Of a DNA stretch of 64,000 nt, positions 34,824 through 42,145 are shown one piece after another; the first letter of the stretch is position 1, and the number at the start of each line of letters is the position of its first letter. The stretch covers positions 291,377-355,376 of the forward strand of contig KB911066.1 of NCBI GenBank assembly GCA_000383295.1, written 5' to 3'. Made by a program: the position numbers and the translations under genes. The notes under the pieces were generated by a model. The model saw only the letters and a program-made list of their open reading frames with translations, was not told the DNA's origin and searched no databases. This stretch comes from Faecalispora sporosphaeroides DSM 1294. Lineage in GTDB: Bacteria > Bacillota > Clostridia > Oscillospirales > Acutalibacteraceae.

Positions 34824-36677
34824 TCAAAGCTGAATGCTGATGTCGTAACGCTTAAGCCAGAAATTGATCTGAAGCAGATAGGCCATCAGCTGCGGGCCGG
34901 CCATCAGCTGCCCGAACCACGGCTTGCCGTAGTCGGACTTTTCGGCCAGCAGCGCCCTTACGGCGCCGTCGTCGATCAGCTGGTGGATTGGTTCAACCGG
35001 ATCCTCCATGATTCTGGTCAGGCGGTGGCGCACCAGCGCCTCATAGGACGGATTGTGCGTTTTGGGGTATGGGCTTTTTTTGCGCATCAGAATATCTTCG
35101 GGCAGCCAGTCTTTGGCCGCGTCCCGCAGCAGCCCTTTTGTTACGCCGCCGTGGGTTTTGTATTCCCAGGGAGTGTTGAACACATACTGCACCAACCGGT
35201 GATCGGCGTAGGGTACGCGAACCTCCAGCCCGCTGGCCATGCTGCAGCGGTCTTTGCGGTCGAGCAGCGTGGACATGAACCAGTGAATGTTCAGGTAGCT
35301 GATCTCTCTGCGGCGGCGCTCCTCGGCGCTTTCGCCCGCAAGGCGCGGCGTGGCCTCGACGGATTCGGTGTAGCGGCGATCCACATATTCGTCAAGGCCC
35401 AGCTCACGGAGGATTTCGGGTTTAATCAGCGACTTGCGGATGCTCAGATCGGGAGACCATGGGAAGGTTTTGCCCTCAAAGGCTTCTTTTTTATGGAACC
35501 AGGGATATCCGCCAAAAATTTCATCGGAACATTCGCCGGACAAAGCGACCACGTGGCCCGCTTTCACCTGCGAGCAGAAGTGCAGCAGAGAAGAATCCAC
35601 ATCGGCCATGCCGGGCAAATCCTTCGCGATTACCGCGTCGTACAGGCAGTCTGCCAGCGTTTCGGTATCGCACTCCAAAAAACGGTGCTGCGTTCCGAAC
35701 TCCTCAATCATGCGGTCTACCCAGGGGCGGTCCTCATCCGGCTGGAACGCCGTCGGCTTGAAATACTTTTCATTATTCTTATAGTCAAAGGAATAGGTGT
35801 CGAGAAGCCGGCCCTCGTTTTTGTACTGGACAGCGGCCAGCGCCGTGATGATGCTTGAATCCAGCCCGCCGGAAAGAAAGGTGCACAGGGGCACATCCGA
35901 AATCAGCTGACGGCTCACGGTGTCTGCCAGCAGCTCGCGCACGCGCAGCACGGTATCTTCGTAGCTGTCGGGGTGTTCGTAGCTTTCCAGCTCAAAATAC
36001 GGATACGCGCGCAGCCCCTCGCGGTTGAACACGGCGGAATAGCCGGGCTTTAGCTCCCGGATTCCCTGAAACACACCGCACCCCGCCGTTCTGGCGGGCC
36101 CCAGGCCGAACAGCTCGCACAGGCTTGTTTTGTCCAGCACGGGATTGATGCCCGGGTACTCGAACAGAGCCTTCATTTCGGAGCCGAATACCAGGCGGTC
36201 GTTTACTGTGGTATAAAACAACGGCTTTACGCCAAAACGGTCGCGGCACAAAAAGGTGCAGTTCCGCCGCTCGTCGTCGATTGCAAACGCGTAGATTCCG
36301 TTGAGCTTTTCCGCGCAGAACGGCCCGAAGTGAATATAGCAGTAAAGCAGCACCTCGGTGTCGCTGTGCGACTGGAACTGGCAGCCCAAAAGGCGCAGCT
36401 CTTGCCGCAGCTCTTCCGTATTGTACAGCTCACCGTTGTAGGTGATCGTATAGCGATATCCGTCCTGCACACGGGTCATGGGCTGGCGCCCGCCCTCAAT
36501 GTCGACGACCGCAAGCCGCGCATGGGCAAACGCCGCATGGCTCGAAACATGTACTCCAGCGTCATCCGGGCCCCGGTGCCTGAGTCGGTTGCCCATCCGT
36601 TTGGCCAGCGCGCCCCACAGCGGGGCTTCTTCTGTCAGTGTGTCGTGATAATCGCAAAATCCCGCAATTCCACACAT
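34824..36677 (-). CDS. asnB: Asparagine synthase (glutamine-hydrolysing)
   Basis: Converts aspartate and glutamine to asparagine. The 617-residue protein starts MCGIAGFCDY with Cys2 as the glutaminase nucleophile; GPDDAGVH, YNGELYNTEELRQELRLLGC and HSDTEVLLYCY complete the N-terminal amidotransferase. The synthetase half has the ATP loop LCTFLSGGLDSSIITALAAV and ALSGECSDEIFGGYPWFH. Normal length. ATG follows GAGGGAATGCT. Single gene with its own promoter. Confidence 0.96.
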   Translation of the reverse strand: MCGIAGFCDYHDTLTEEAPLWGALAKRMGNRLRHRGPDDAGVHVSSHAAFAHARLAVVDIEGGRQPMTRVQDGYRYTITYNGELYNTEELRQELRLLGCQFQSHSDTEVLLYCYIHFGPFCAEKLNGIYAFAIDDERRNCTFLCRDRFGVKPLFYTTVNDRLVFGSEMKALFEYPGINPVLDKTSLCELFGLGPARTAGCGVFQGIRELKPGYSAVFNREGLRAYPYFELESYEHPDSYEDTVLRVRELLADTVSRQLISDVPLCTFLSGGLDSSIITALAAVQYKNEGRLLDTYSFDYKNNEKYFKPTAFQPDEDRPWVDRMIEEFGTQHRFLECDTETLADCLYDAVIAKDLPGMADVDSSLLHFCSQVKAGHVVALSGECSDEIFGGYPWFHKKEAFEGKTFPWSPDLSIRKSLIKPEILRELGLDEYVDRRYTESVEATPRLAGESAEERRRREISYLNIHWFMSTLLDRKDRCSMASGLEVRVPYADHRLVQYVFNTPWEYKTHGGVTKGLLRDAAKDWLPEDILMRKKSPYPKTHNPSYEALVRHRLTRIMEDPVEPIHQLIDDGAVRALLAEKSDYGKPWFGQLMAGPQLMAYLLQINFWLKRYDISIQL

Positions 36678-36878
36678 AGCATTCCCTCATTTCTGTAACA
36701 GCATCGTTTTTTGTCTTTTGCTATAATATGAGGAAATATGATTCTGGTTAACCAAATAGAGGGGGATGATTCATCTAAAGAATTCTTCCAGCATTAAAAC
36801 ACCGTGCTCGAAAAGCTGCCCCAGTGTGAACCGAATGCCATTTTTCATTGACTTAAAAGTCTTGCAAACGGTTCTCCC

Positions 36879-37040
36879 TCATTCTCCATCTTCTTTTGGC
36901 GAAAATGAAATTACCTTGAGCTCAGGCGCTGAATCTGCGACCAAAAGCTCCTCGCATTCTTGCTGTACACTCAGGATTAGAGCAAGAGCTTTCTCCGAAG
37001 CATGAAACATCTTAAAATACATCGTTTTGTAATCTGGCAT
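36879..37040 (-). CDS. Small hypothetical protein, 53 residues
   Basis: It reads MPDYKTMYFKMFHASEKALA then LILSVQQECEELLVADSAPE and LKVISFSPKEDGE. The M-x-D-Y-K-x-M-Y-F-x-x-F start with a following helix that ends in QQxxEE is a pattern I recall in many small Clostridia proteins of unknown function, often near phage genes. ATG 37038-37040 follows GGTGGAGGAGAAAGGG. Helical, acidic C terminus. It is divergent from the ribbon-helix-helix gene at 37165, with about 120 bp between. Confidence 0.75.
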   Translation of the reverse strand: MPDYKTMYFKMFHASEKALALILSVQQECEELLVADSAPELKVISFSPKEDGE

Positions 37041-37164
37041 CCCTTTCTCCTCCACCTTTTATCCGTCATATTTTCACCATTTTACCACCATTTTCGTTAT
37101 GACGCAATATTTCCACTATAATTGAATCAAAATAACATCAAATTGGTGAAGTGCAGGAGGAACT

Positions 37165-37341
37165 ATGGAAGAGAAAGTATTGAGATACACCCTGCGGGTA
37201 GATCGTATACTGTTTCAAAAGTTTCGCTACATTGCAGAATCGGAAGGTCGTTCCGCCAACAAAGAGATTGAACAATATATTAAAAAACGTGTTTCCGAGT
37301 TTGAAACCGTTCACGGTAAAATTGAAACAAGCGGCGAATAG
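37165..37341 (+). CDS. Arc-type ribbon-helix-helix DNA-binding protein, 58 residues
   Basis: MEEKVLRYTLRVDRILFQKF then RYIAESEGRSANKEIEQYIK and KRVSEFETVHGKIETSGE: a beta strand (RYTLRVD) followed by two helices, with SxNKEIEQYI as in Arc/MetJ-type repressors. ATG 37165-37167 follows GCAGGAGGAACT. Such small regulators are common on mobile elements and prophages. A terminator hairpin follows at once. Its operator is probably the intergenic region it shares with the divergent 53-residue gene. Confidence 0.8.
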   Translation: MEEKVLRYTLRVDRILFQKFRYIAESEGRSANKEIEQYIKKRVSEFETVHGKIETSGE

Positions 37342-37344
37342 TAC

Positions 37345-37685
37345 CTCCCCCCCGGCACAGCCGGGGGTTCTTCCTATGCGGGCAAAGCCCTGTTTTACTG
37401 GCTGCGCCTCAAGGCGCTCGGGGTTTCTTACACTTGCAACGGTACTTCTCACCCCTGCCCCCTCCCGCACAGTAAGCAAACTGAAAATCGAAAGCAATCT
37501 TTGTGCAGAAGAGAATGAATACGGGAGTCGGCTGCGCCCCTTCCCTACCAAATCCTTCACATTTCATGGAAGCCCCCTATGTTGCTTTGAAAACGCAGTC
37601 AACAGGATTGTGTATCAGGTTTAGCTTACATTTTTGCTCATCGCTAAAGCTTTTTGGAACTCCCGGCACAGCCGGGAGTTTTCCC
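37345..37685. repeat. Non-coding segment framed by two near-identical hairpins
   Basis: CCCCCGG-CACAG-CCGGGGG (37349-37367) and CTCCCGG-CACAG-CCGGGAG (37660-37679), each followed by a T-rich stretch, are 311 bp apart. The region between has no coding frame I accept. The first hairpin terminates the ribbon-helix-helix gene. The arrangement looks like the remains of a small mobile element; I cannot name the family. Confidence 0.4.
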
Positions 37686-37692
37686 ACTATAA

Positions 37693-37730
37693 AAAGAGCA
37701 ACAGGGAATTTTCATTCCCTGTTGCTCTTT
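37693..37730 (-). terminator. Terminator of the MBL hydrolase gene
   Basis: 17-bp perfect stem: 37693-37709 and 37714-37730 (core GAGCAACAGGGAAT), loop TTTC, T-rich on both sides; 16 bp past the stop of the gene at 37746. Confidence 0.75.
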
Positions 37731-37745
37731 GTTCGTATGATCTTC

Positions 37746-38558
37746 CTAATTTTTGAGAATCTTATCACTCATTGTCCGAAAGACCTGAAAATACTTTTGG
37801 ATTCCGTTCGACCCAATGATATAGATGTTAGGCATATAGGATAATCTTTTTCTGGAGTATGCGATACGTTCCAAACCATTGTCGATCGCCGTGTGATTAC
37901 TTAAAACCACATCCACATTTTTGCACATTGCCGCGTCAACGAAATAATCCAATGATTTTAAGTATTGATTCACCCCATCCTTTTCCCATGGAGGTGTCGT
38001 GCCGCCCCATAAGGCTGCCATGTGGATATCCCCGTCTTCTTCTACAGGGAATATATAACTGAGGCATCCGGGCGTATGACCGGGTGTACTGTAGGTATAG
38101 ATCGTCTTTTCCCCCAAGGTTATGGTATCCCCATCCTTGAGAAAATGGTCAATCTCATAGTCCTTCCACGTTTCGGGCCTGTCCGGCTTTGCCGGATGTT
38201 CCTTCCAGAAAATCTCATCTTCTTTTGAAAGGTATGTGTCAACATGATACTGTTCAACAAGCCACCTACCGCATCCCGTATGGTCGACATGGCCATGCGT
38301 TAAAACCAGCTTTTGAATGGTATCCGGATCCCATTTTACCTCTTTTACTGCATTCACGATGGCGTCAAAAGCCCTTTGGTCCGGCCAAATGGCATCCATA
38401 ACAATCAGCCCATCCTCCGTCTTCAGCACAAAGCAGTTCGTTTCTTTTTGCGCCACAATCAGCAGGTCATCAAAAATGAGAGAATGGGTAAAAAACGACA
38501 TATCCTCCATCGCCGTGATAGTATCACTCGTTATGTCCGGCATATCTAATCGATTCAT
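37746..38558 (-). CDS. Metallo-beta-lactamase fold hydrolase
   Basis: The 270-residue protein shows the zinc motif LVLTHGHVDHTGCGRWLVEQ, then YSTPGHTPGCLSYIFPVEED and VDVVLSNHTAIDNGLERI. This is the glyoxalase II-like subgroup with a long C-terminal helical part. ATG follows GAGGAGTGTAAAATAA; the gene is lower in GC than the flanks. Natural substrate unknown. Single gene with its own terminator. Confidence 0.9.
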   Translation of the reverse strand: MNRLDMPDITSDTITAMEDMSFFTHSLIFDDLLIVAQKETNCFVLKTEDGLIVMDAIWPDQRAFDAIVNAVKEVKWDPDTIQKLVLTHGHVDHTGCGRWLVEQYHVDTYLSKEDEIFWKEHPAKPDRPETWKDYEIDHFLKDGDTITLGEKTIYTYSTPGHTPGCLSYIFPVEEDGDIHMAALWGGTTPPWEKDGVNQYLKSLDYFVDAAMCKNVDVVLSNHTAIDNGLERIAYSRKRLSYMPNIYIIGSNGIQKYFQVFRTMSDKILKN

Positions 38559-38687
38559 TTATTTTACACTCCTCTGTACAATTTATCTTATCTTTGCACA
38601 GAGGAAAAACGGTTCTTGGGAGGCATATCATCACTTCTTCGTTACTCTTTCTATGTATTCTGCTCGTAATCTCCCGATGAACAGAAA

Positions 38688-39014
38688 TTATTCTTTTCTC
38701 AATATTTCTTTCGGCGGCTCAATTTCATAGGAAATGGTATGTTCGGTCAGTTCTGACAGCGGCTTGATTTTTTGATTGATCATCGGCCTCATGCAATTGG
38801 GAACATGCTCCTGGTGCGCCCTGTGAATGGCAACACACTCTTTGCAGTTCCCATGATAACGGCACGCTTTTTTGCATGGACAGTGATCTTTGTTTTTATA
38901 CTCTTCCCGAAACTCCGAAGCAAACTCTTCCTGTAACCGTAAGCCCTCTTGTCTGTCACCGCGGTGAAATGCTTCCATTGCTTCTAATTCTTTCGGGTTA
39001 TTATCAATGAGCAT
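38688..39014 (-). CDS. Cysteine/histidine-rich small protein
   Basis: A 108-residue protein: MLIDNNPKELEAMEAFHRGD then RQEGLRLQEEFASEFREEYK and a metal-site-like segment with C-x-C-x3-C-x2-H-x2-C-x2-C (HCPCKKACRYHGNCKECVAI) followed by HRAHQEHVPNC. I recall this type in many Clostridia, sometimes mislabelled LPS biosynthesis protein; real function unknown. The Cys/His pattern suggests zinc or another metal. ATG 39012-39014 follows GGAGGTTTCAA. Confidence 0.75.
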   Translation of the reverse strand: MLIDNNPKELEAMEAFHRGDRQEGLRLQEEFASEFREEYKNKDHCPCKKACRYHGNCKECVAIHRAHQEHVPNCMRPMINQKIKPLSELTEHTISYEIEPPKEILRKE

Positions 39015-39080
39015 TTGAAACCTCCACAAAGTTTAATACCGGAAATCCCACAAGTTTCTGACCTGCTGTACGTCCGGCTA

Positions 39081-39380
39081 TCACGCCACAAAATAGGTAA
39101 CAACGGTATATAACGTCAGCAAAATGGCAGCCGCCAGCGCAAACAGATCGCGCACGATAAAGGACACCCGCGTGCGTTTGTTCCGGTAGCTGCCGCTCCG
39201 AACGCTGTCTGCAATGAGCGCGGCCGTGGACACCCAGAAGCAGGCGCACATCAGGACAAAAGAAGTAGCCATGACGGTCGGATTGTTCCAGCCGCTGGCC
39301 AGCCACGAAAAAATGGCAAGGGCGATGACAATAAAATTCAGCACCGTAGAAATACGGTTTAAAAGACTTAGCTGTTTCAA
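39081..39380 (-). CDS. Small membrane protein, 99 residues
   Basis: Three predicted helices: VLNFIVIALAIFSWLASGW, TVMATSFVLMCACFWVSTAA and LFALAAAILLTLYTVVTYFV. Unrecognised. It starts with TTG overlapping the stop of the DUF1836 gene as TTGA, behind GGAGGAGAAACCGTC, so translation is coupled. Third gene of an AraC-DUF1836-membrane protein operon. Confidence 0.7.
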   Translation of the reverse strand: MKQLSLLNRISTVLNFIVIALAIFSWLASGWNNPTVMATSFVLMCACFWVSTAALIADSVRSGSYRNKRTRVSFIVRDLFALAAAILLTLYTVVTYFVA

Positions 39381-39931
39381 GACGGTTTCTCCTCCGTTTT
39401 CTCTTTTGAGCGGGAAAGCTCACTTAAAATCCGTTCCGCGGCGATTCGCCGGGCAGAAGCCTCAACGGCCAGAGCGCAGGCCAGGGTGCGCAGCTCCTCT
39501 TCCCCCTGCCCGGCCGCCTGCCCTACCCGTTCGCAGACTCCGGCCAGTTCCCGCTCCTGCGCGATCCGGAAGCTCTCGTAAATCTCTTTCTGGTAGTCCT
39601 CCCCAGAGCTATAATTCAGCACGGAAGAAATATCCTGAATCGACAGCACCTGCTTTAACAGGCAAACCACCGTCAGCATGGCCAAATGCTCGCGAGTGTA
39701 CTTTTTCTTATCGGGGCGCGGCAGAACCCCGTCTTTCACATAGTTGTTGATCATGCTGGGGGTCAGCAGAACGCTTTCGTCGTCCCGCCCGAACAGGTGC
39801 AGCTGGCGCTCCATGTAATTGACGACCTGATCCATATAAAGATAGATCTCCGGCAGGGAATCCCAGCCGGCGGTGCGGTGCTCCTGCACCTGCCGCACCC
39901 AGTCCTGTATTTTGTCACAAGCATTGTTCAT
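39377..39931 (-). CDS. DUF1836 (MerR-like) domain protein
   Basis: The 184-residue protein has a HTH of the DUF1836 type: LTPSMINNYVKDGVLPRPDK then KKYTREHLAMLTVVCLLKQV LSIQDISSVL. DUF1836 proteins resemble the DNA-binding half of MerR. ATG 39929-39931 follows AAGGAGTAATCAT, where the AAGGAG is formed by the last codons of the upstream AraC gene, so the two are coupled. The C-terminal half (ERVGQAAGQGEEELRTLACA) is helical and may oligomerise. Confidence 0.85.
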   Translation of the reverse strand: MNNACDKIQDWVRQVQEHRTAGWDSLPEIYLYMDQVVNYMERQLHLFGRDDESVLLTPSMINNYVKDGVLPRPDKKKYTREHLAMLTVVCLLKQVLSIQDISSVLNYSSGEDYQKEIYESFRIAQERELAGVCERVGQAAGQGEEELRTLACALAVEASARRIAAERILSELSRSKEKTEEKPS

Positions 39932-39935
39932 ATGA

Positions 39936-40784
39936 TTACTCCTTCTCCGCCTTTCGCGCGGACTCGGCAAATTTGCTGGGAGGAACTCCTTTGAGCTTGC
40001 GGAACACCCGCGAGAAGTACAGCTGATCGGAAAAGCCGGAGGAATACGCCGCCTCGCCCACCGAAAGATTCTCGTCTTTCAGCAGATCGGCCGCCTTGTT
40101 GATGCGGTATTTGGTCAGGTACTCGTTCGGGGTCATATCCGTGTGCTGCAAAAACAGCCGGTATAGGTGGCTGCGGCTGATTCCCGCGTTGGCCGCGATC
40201 TGCGTGATATCCAGATCCTCGCGCGAATAGTTGAAGTCGATAAACTGGATCGAGCGCTGCACATAGGCGTAGCCCGTATCCTTGCGGCAATTGCGGTCGC
40301 CGTGCAGCACCATCAGCGCCGCGAGAAAGCGCAGCAGCGCCGCCGTCATCTGGGCCTCGTTGCTGGGGTTTGGCCCCGTTGCGGTGTAAATGTCGTTGAG
40401 CATATTTTCGATGGCGCCGTCTTTGTCGTAGTGGAACAGCGGCGATTCCTCCGAAAGCCCGGTCTCTTTGACAAGGCGGCCGGCATCCGCACCGTTGAAG
40501 CCCACCCAGCAGTATTCCCACGGCTCGTCGTGATCAGCCTGATAGGAAGAGACCACCCCGGGAACCACAAGAAAGCCGTCCCCTGCGGAAAGCGCGTACT
40601 TTCTTTTTCCGCTGTCAAACGTTCCTTTTCCGGAAAGGATATAATGGATCAGGTAATGATCGCGGACTCCCGGCCCCCAGGAATGGTCGGGCGCGCAGCG
40701 CTGCAGCCCGGAGCGGTATACGGCCAGACCCAGACTGTTCTGAAACGGAGTGCGGAAAGAACGCTTGAATTTTTCGTTTTCCAC
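39936..40784 (-). CDS. AraC-family transcriptional regulator
   Basis: The 282-residue regulator has an N-terminal cupin-like sensing domain (DHYLIHYILSGKGTFDSGKR, YALSAGDGFLVVPGVVSSYQ) and a C-terminal double HTH (LDITQIAANAGISRSHLYRL, YLTKYRINKAADLLKDENLS, YSSGFSDQLYFSRVFRKLKG). This layout is typical of regulators of sugar uptake or use, but no sugar genes are beside it. Start is GTG behind GGAGGGGCCGTACG. First gene of a three-gene operon. Confidence 0.92.
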   Translation of the reverse strand: MENEKFKRSFRTPFQNSLGLAVYRSGLQRCAPDHSWGPGVRDHYLIHYILSGKGTFDSGKRKYALSAGDGFLVVPGVVSSYQADHDEPWEYCWVGFNGADAGRLVKETGLSEESPLFHYDKDGAIENMLNDIYTATGPNPSNEAQMTAALLRFLAALMVLHGDRNCRKDTGYAYVQRSIQFIDFNYSREDLDITQIAANAGISRSHLYRLFLQHTDMTPNEYLTKYRINKAADLLKDENLSVGEAAYSSGFSDQLYFSRVFRKLKGVPPSKFAESARKAEKE

Positions 40785-41058
40785 CGTACGGCCCCTCCTT
40801 TGCCGGATTGTTTTTCACATTTATTATAAAGCCTGCCACCTGAGGATGCAATGATAAACTTTGCGAAAAGCCGTGATTGCTTTCTGTGAAAAAGAATTGA
40901 AATCACGCGGAAGATCGGGTATAATAACCTCAATTGGGATTTTATTCTACGTCAGGGCACAGGACAACCTCCTGACATCGGCCTGAAAACGGGTCATGCG
41001 CCCGAATGGCGGCACACTCCCGAACAGAATACTTATTTAAGAAATGGGGATGTTTTTG

Positions 41059-41499
41059 ATGGAGGCTACACAGCTTCAGATTTTCACCGCAATATCGGCA
41101 GTCGCGGCAATTGCATTGTTGGCCATACTGGTTGTTTTGCGCGGTACCCTGCAAAAGCTGAACGAATTGAATGAAAAACACGAAGAGACGTTGCGTCGGG
41201 CACAGGCCGCGCCCGCAACCGCGCCCGCAACCGCGCCCGCTTCAGCCCGGCAGACTGCCACTGCCGCACCCGCGCCTTTGGCCGCGCCAGCTGCGGCGGC
41301 GCAGGGAATTACCGGTGAAATTCTGGCGGTTATCGCAGCGGCGGCCTATACTCTGTACGATGTGCCGGCCAGCGCGATTCAGTCGGTGACTCTCGCAGAG
41401 CCCGCTCCGCTTGCAGTGGCCGCCGCCCCCGCTCCGGCCCCCCGCACACGCTCTGCATGGGCCACCGCCGGTTTGCTGGAGAACACCCGCCCGTTCTGA
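41059..41499 (+). CDS. OadG-like subunit of a sodium-pumping decarboxylase, orphan
   Basis: A 146-residue protein with one N-terminal membrane helix (IFTAISAVAAIALLAILVVL), an Ala/Pro-rich linker (residues 50-90) and a C-terminal segment GEILAVIAAAAYTLYDVPAS ... RTRSAWATAGLLENTRPF. The ending W-x-x-A-G-x-x-E-N-T-R-x-F, and the helix plus linker, match the gamma subunit of oxaloacetate/methylmalonyl-CoA decarboxylase pumps. No alpha, beta or biotin-carrier gene is nearby in this window. Starts at 41044, 41050 and 41059 are possible; 41059 has GGGG at 9 bases. Followed by a strong terminator, so it is monocistronic. Confidence 0.75.
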   Translation: MEATQLQIFTAISAVAAIALLAILVVLRGTLQKLNELNEKHEETLRRAQAAPATAPATAPASARQTATAAPAPLAAPAAAAQGITGEILAVIAAAAYTLYDVPASAIQSVTLAEPAPLAVAAAPAPAPRTRSAWATAGLLENTRPF

Positions 41500-41518
41500 T
41501 TTGGGCCCTGTTTTGCAG

Positions 41519-41550
41519 GCGCCCGGGCCTTTCGGCCCGGGCGCTTTTTT
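41519..41550 (+). terminator. Terminator of the OadG-like gene
   Basis: GCGCCCGGGCC (41519-41529), loop TTTC, GGCCCGGGCGC (41534-41544), then six T. Textbook intrinsic terminator. Confidence 0.9.
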
Positions 41551-42145
41551 CATCAGGTGATTTGCCATTTACCGCAAAATGGAGTATAATGGTCTTTAGC
41601 GTAACCGAAGGCAGCGCTTTCGGCCAGAGCATCGAATCATCTGCCTTGTGGTTCCGACCACTTGAGCAGCTTTTTTTGTGGGCGTTCTTTCAAAATGTAT
41701 GGTATAATAACCACAGGGCGGCTGTTATATCGGCTTGGTCAATGGATCAAAATATTACAACGGCGTTTGGGCCTGTGGTATAATGAACCTTACGTCATGT
41801 GCGAAAGCAAAGCTTTCGACGCCTGAGAGAGCACTGAATCATCAGCTTGCCGGCTTCAGAATCTGCGGTCCGCGCGTTTGTCAGCTTGCCTGATGATTTA
41901 TGATAGAATCAGTTCAGAAATCGGCCAGAGCGCCAAAACAGCCGGCATCCAAAACGGAGCTCCCGCCTTGCAGGCTGCCGAAAACCATGGCGGAACCGGT
42001 CCGATGAAAGGGCAGGCTCCCTTTTTCTTTGCTTTTCGCTTGCGGAGTGTGCACAGCACACGTTGATTTGAAAAATGGCAAAAGAAATGCCGCAGCGCGG
42101 GGGTTCCCGCCGGTACAGGAACGAAACAGGAGGATTGTATTGAAT
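41551..42145 (+). other. Gene-free region with three promoter-like sites and inverted repeats
   Basis: TATAAT-type -10 boxes lie near 41583 (GAGTATAATGG), 41701 (GGTATAATAACC) and 41779 (GGTATAATGAACC), all forward. Downstream of the last are hairpin CGAAAGC-AAA-GCTTTCG (41802-41818), AATCATCAG (41837-41845) paired with CTGATGATT (41890-41898), and a direct repeat TCAGCTTGCC (41842, 41881). No accepted ORF before pcrA. It may encode one or more small RNAs, or only multiple pcrA promoters. Confidence 0.4.
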
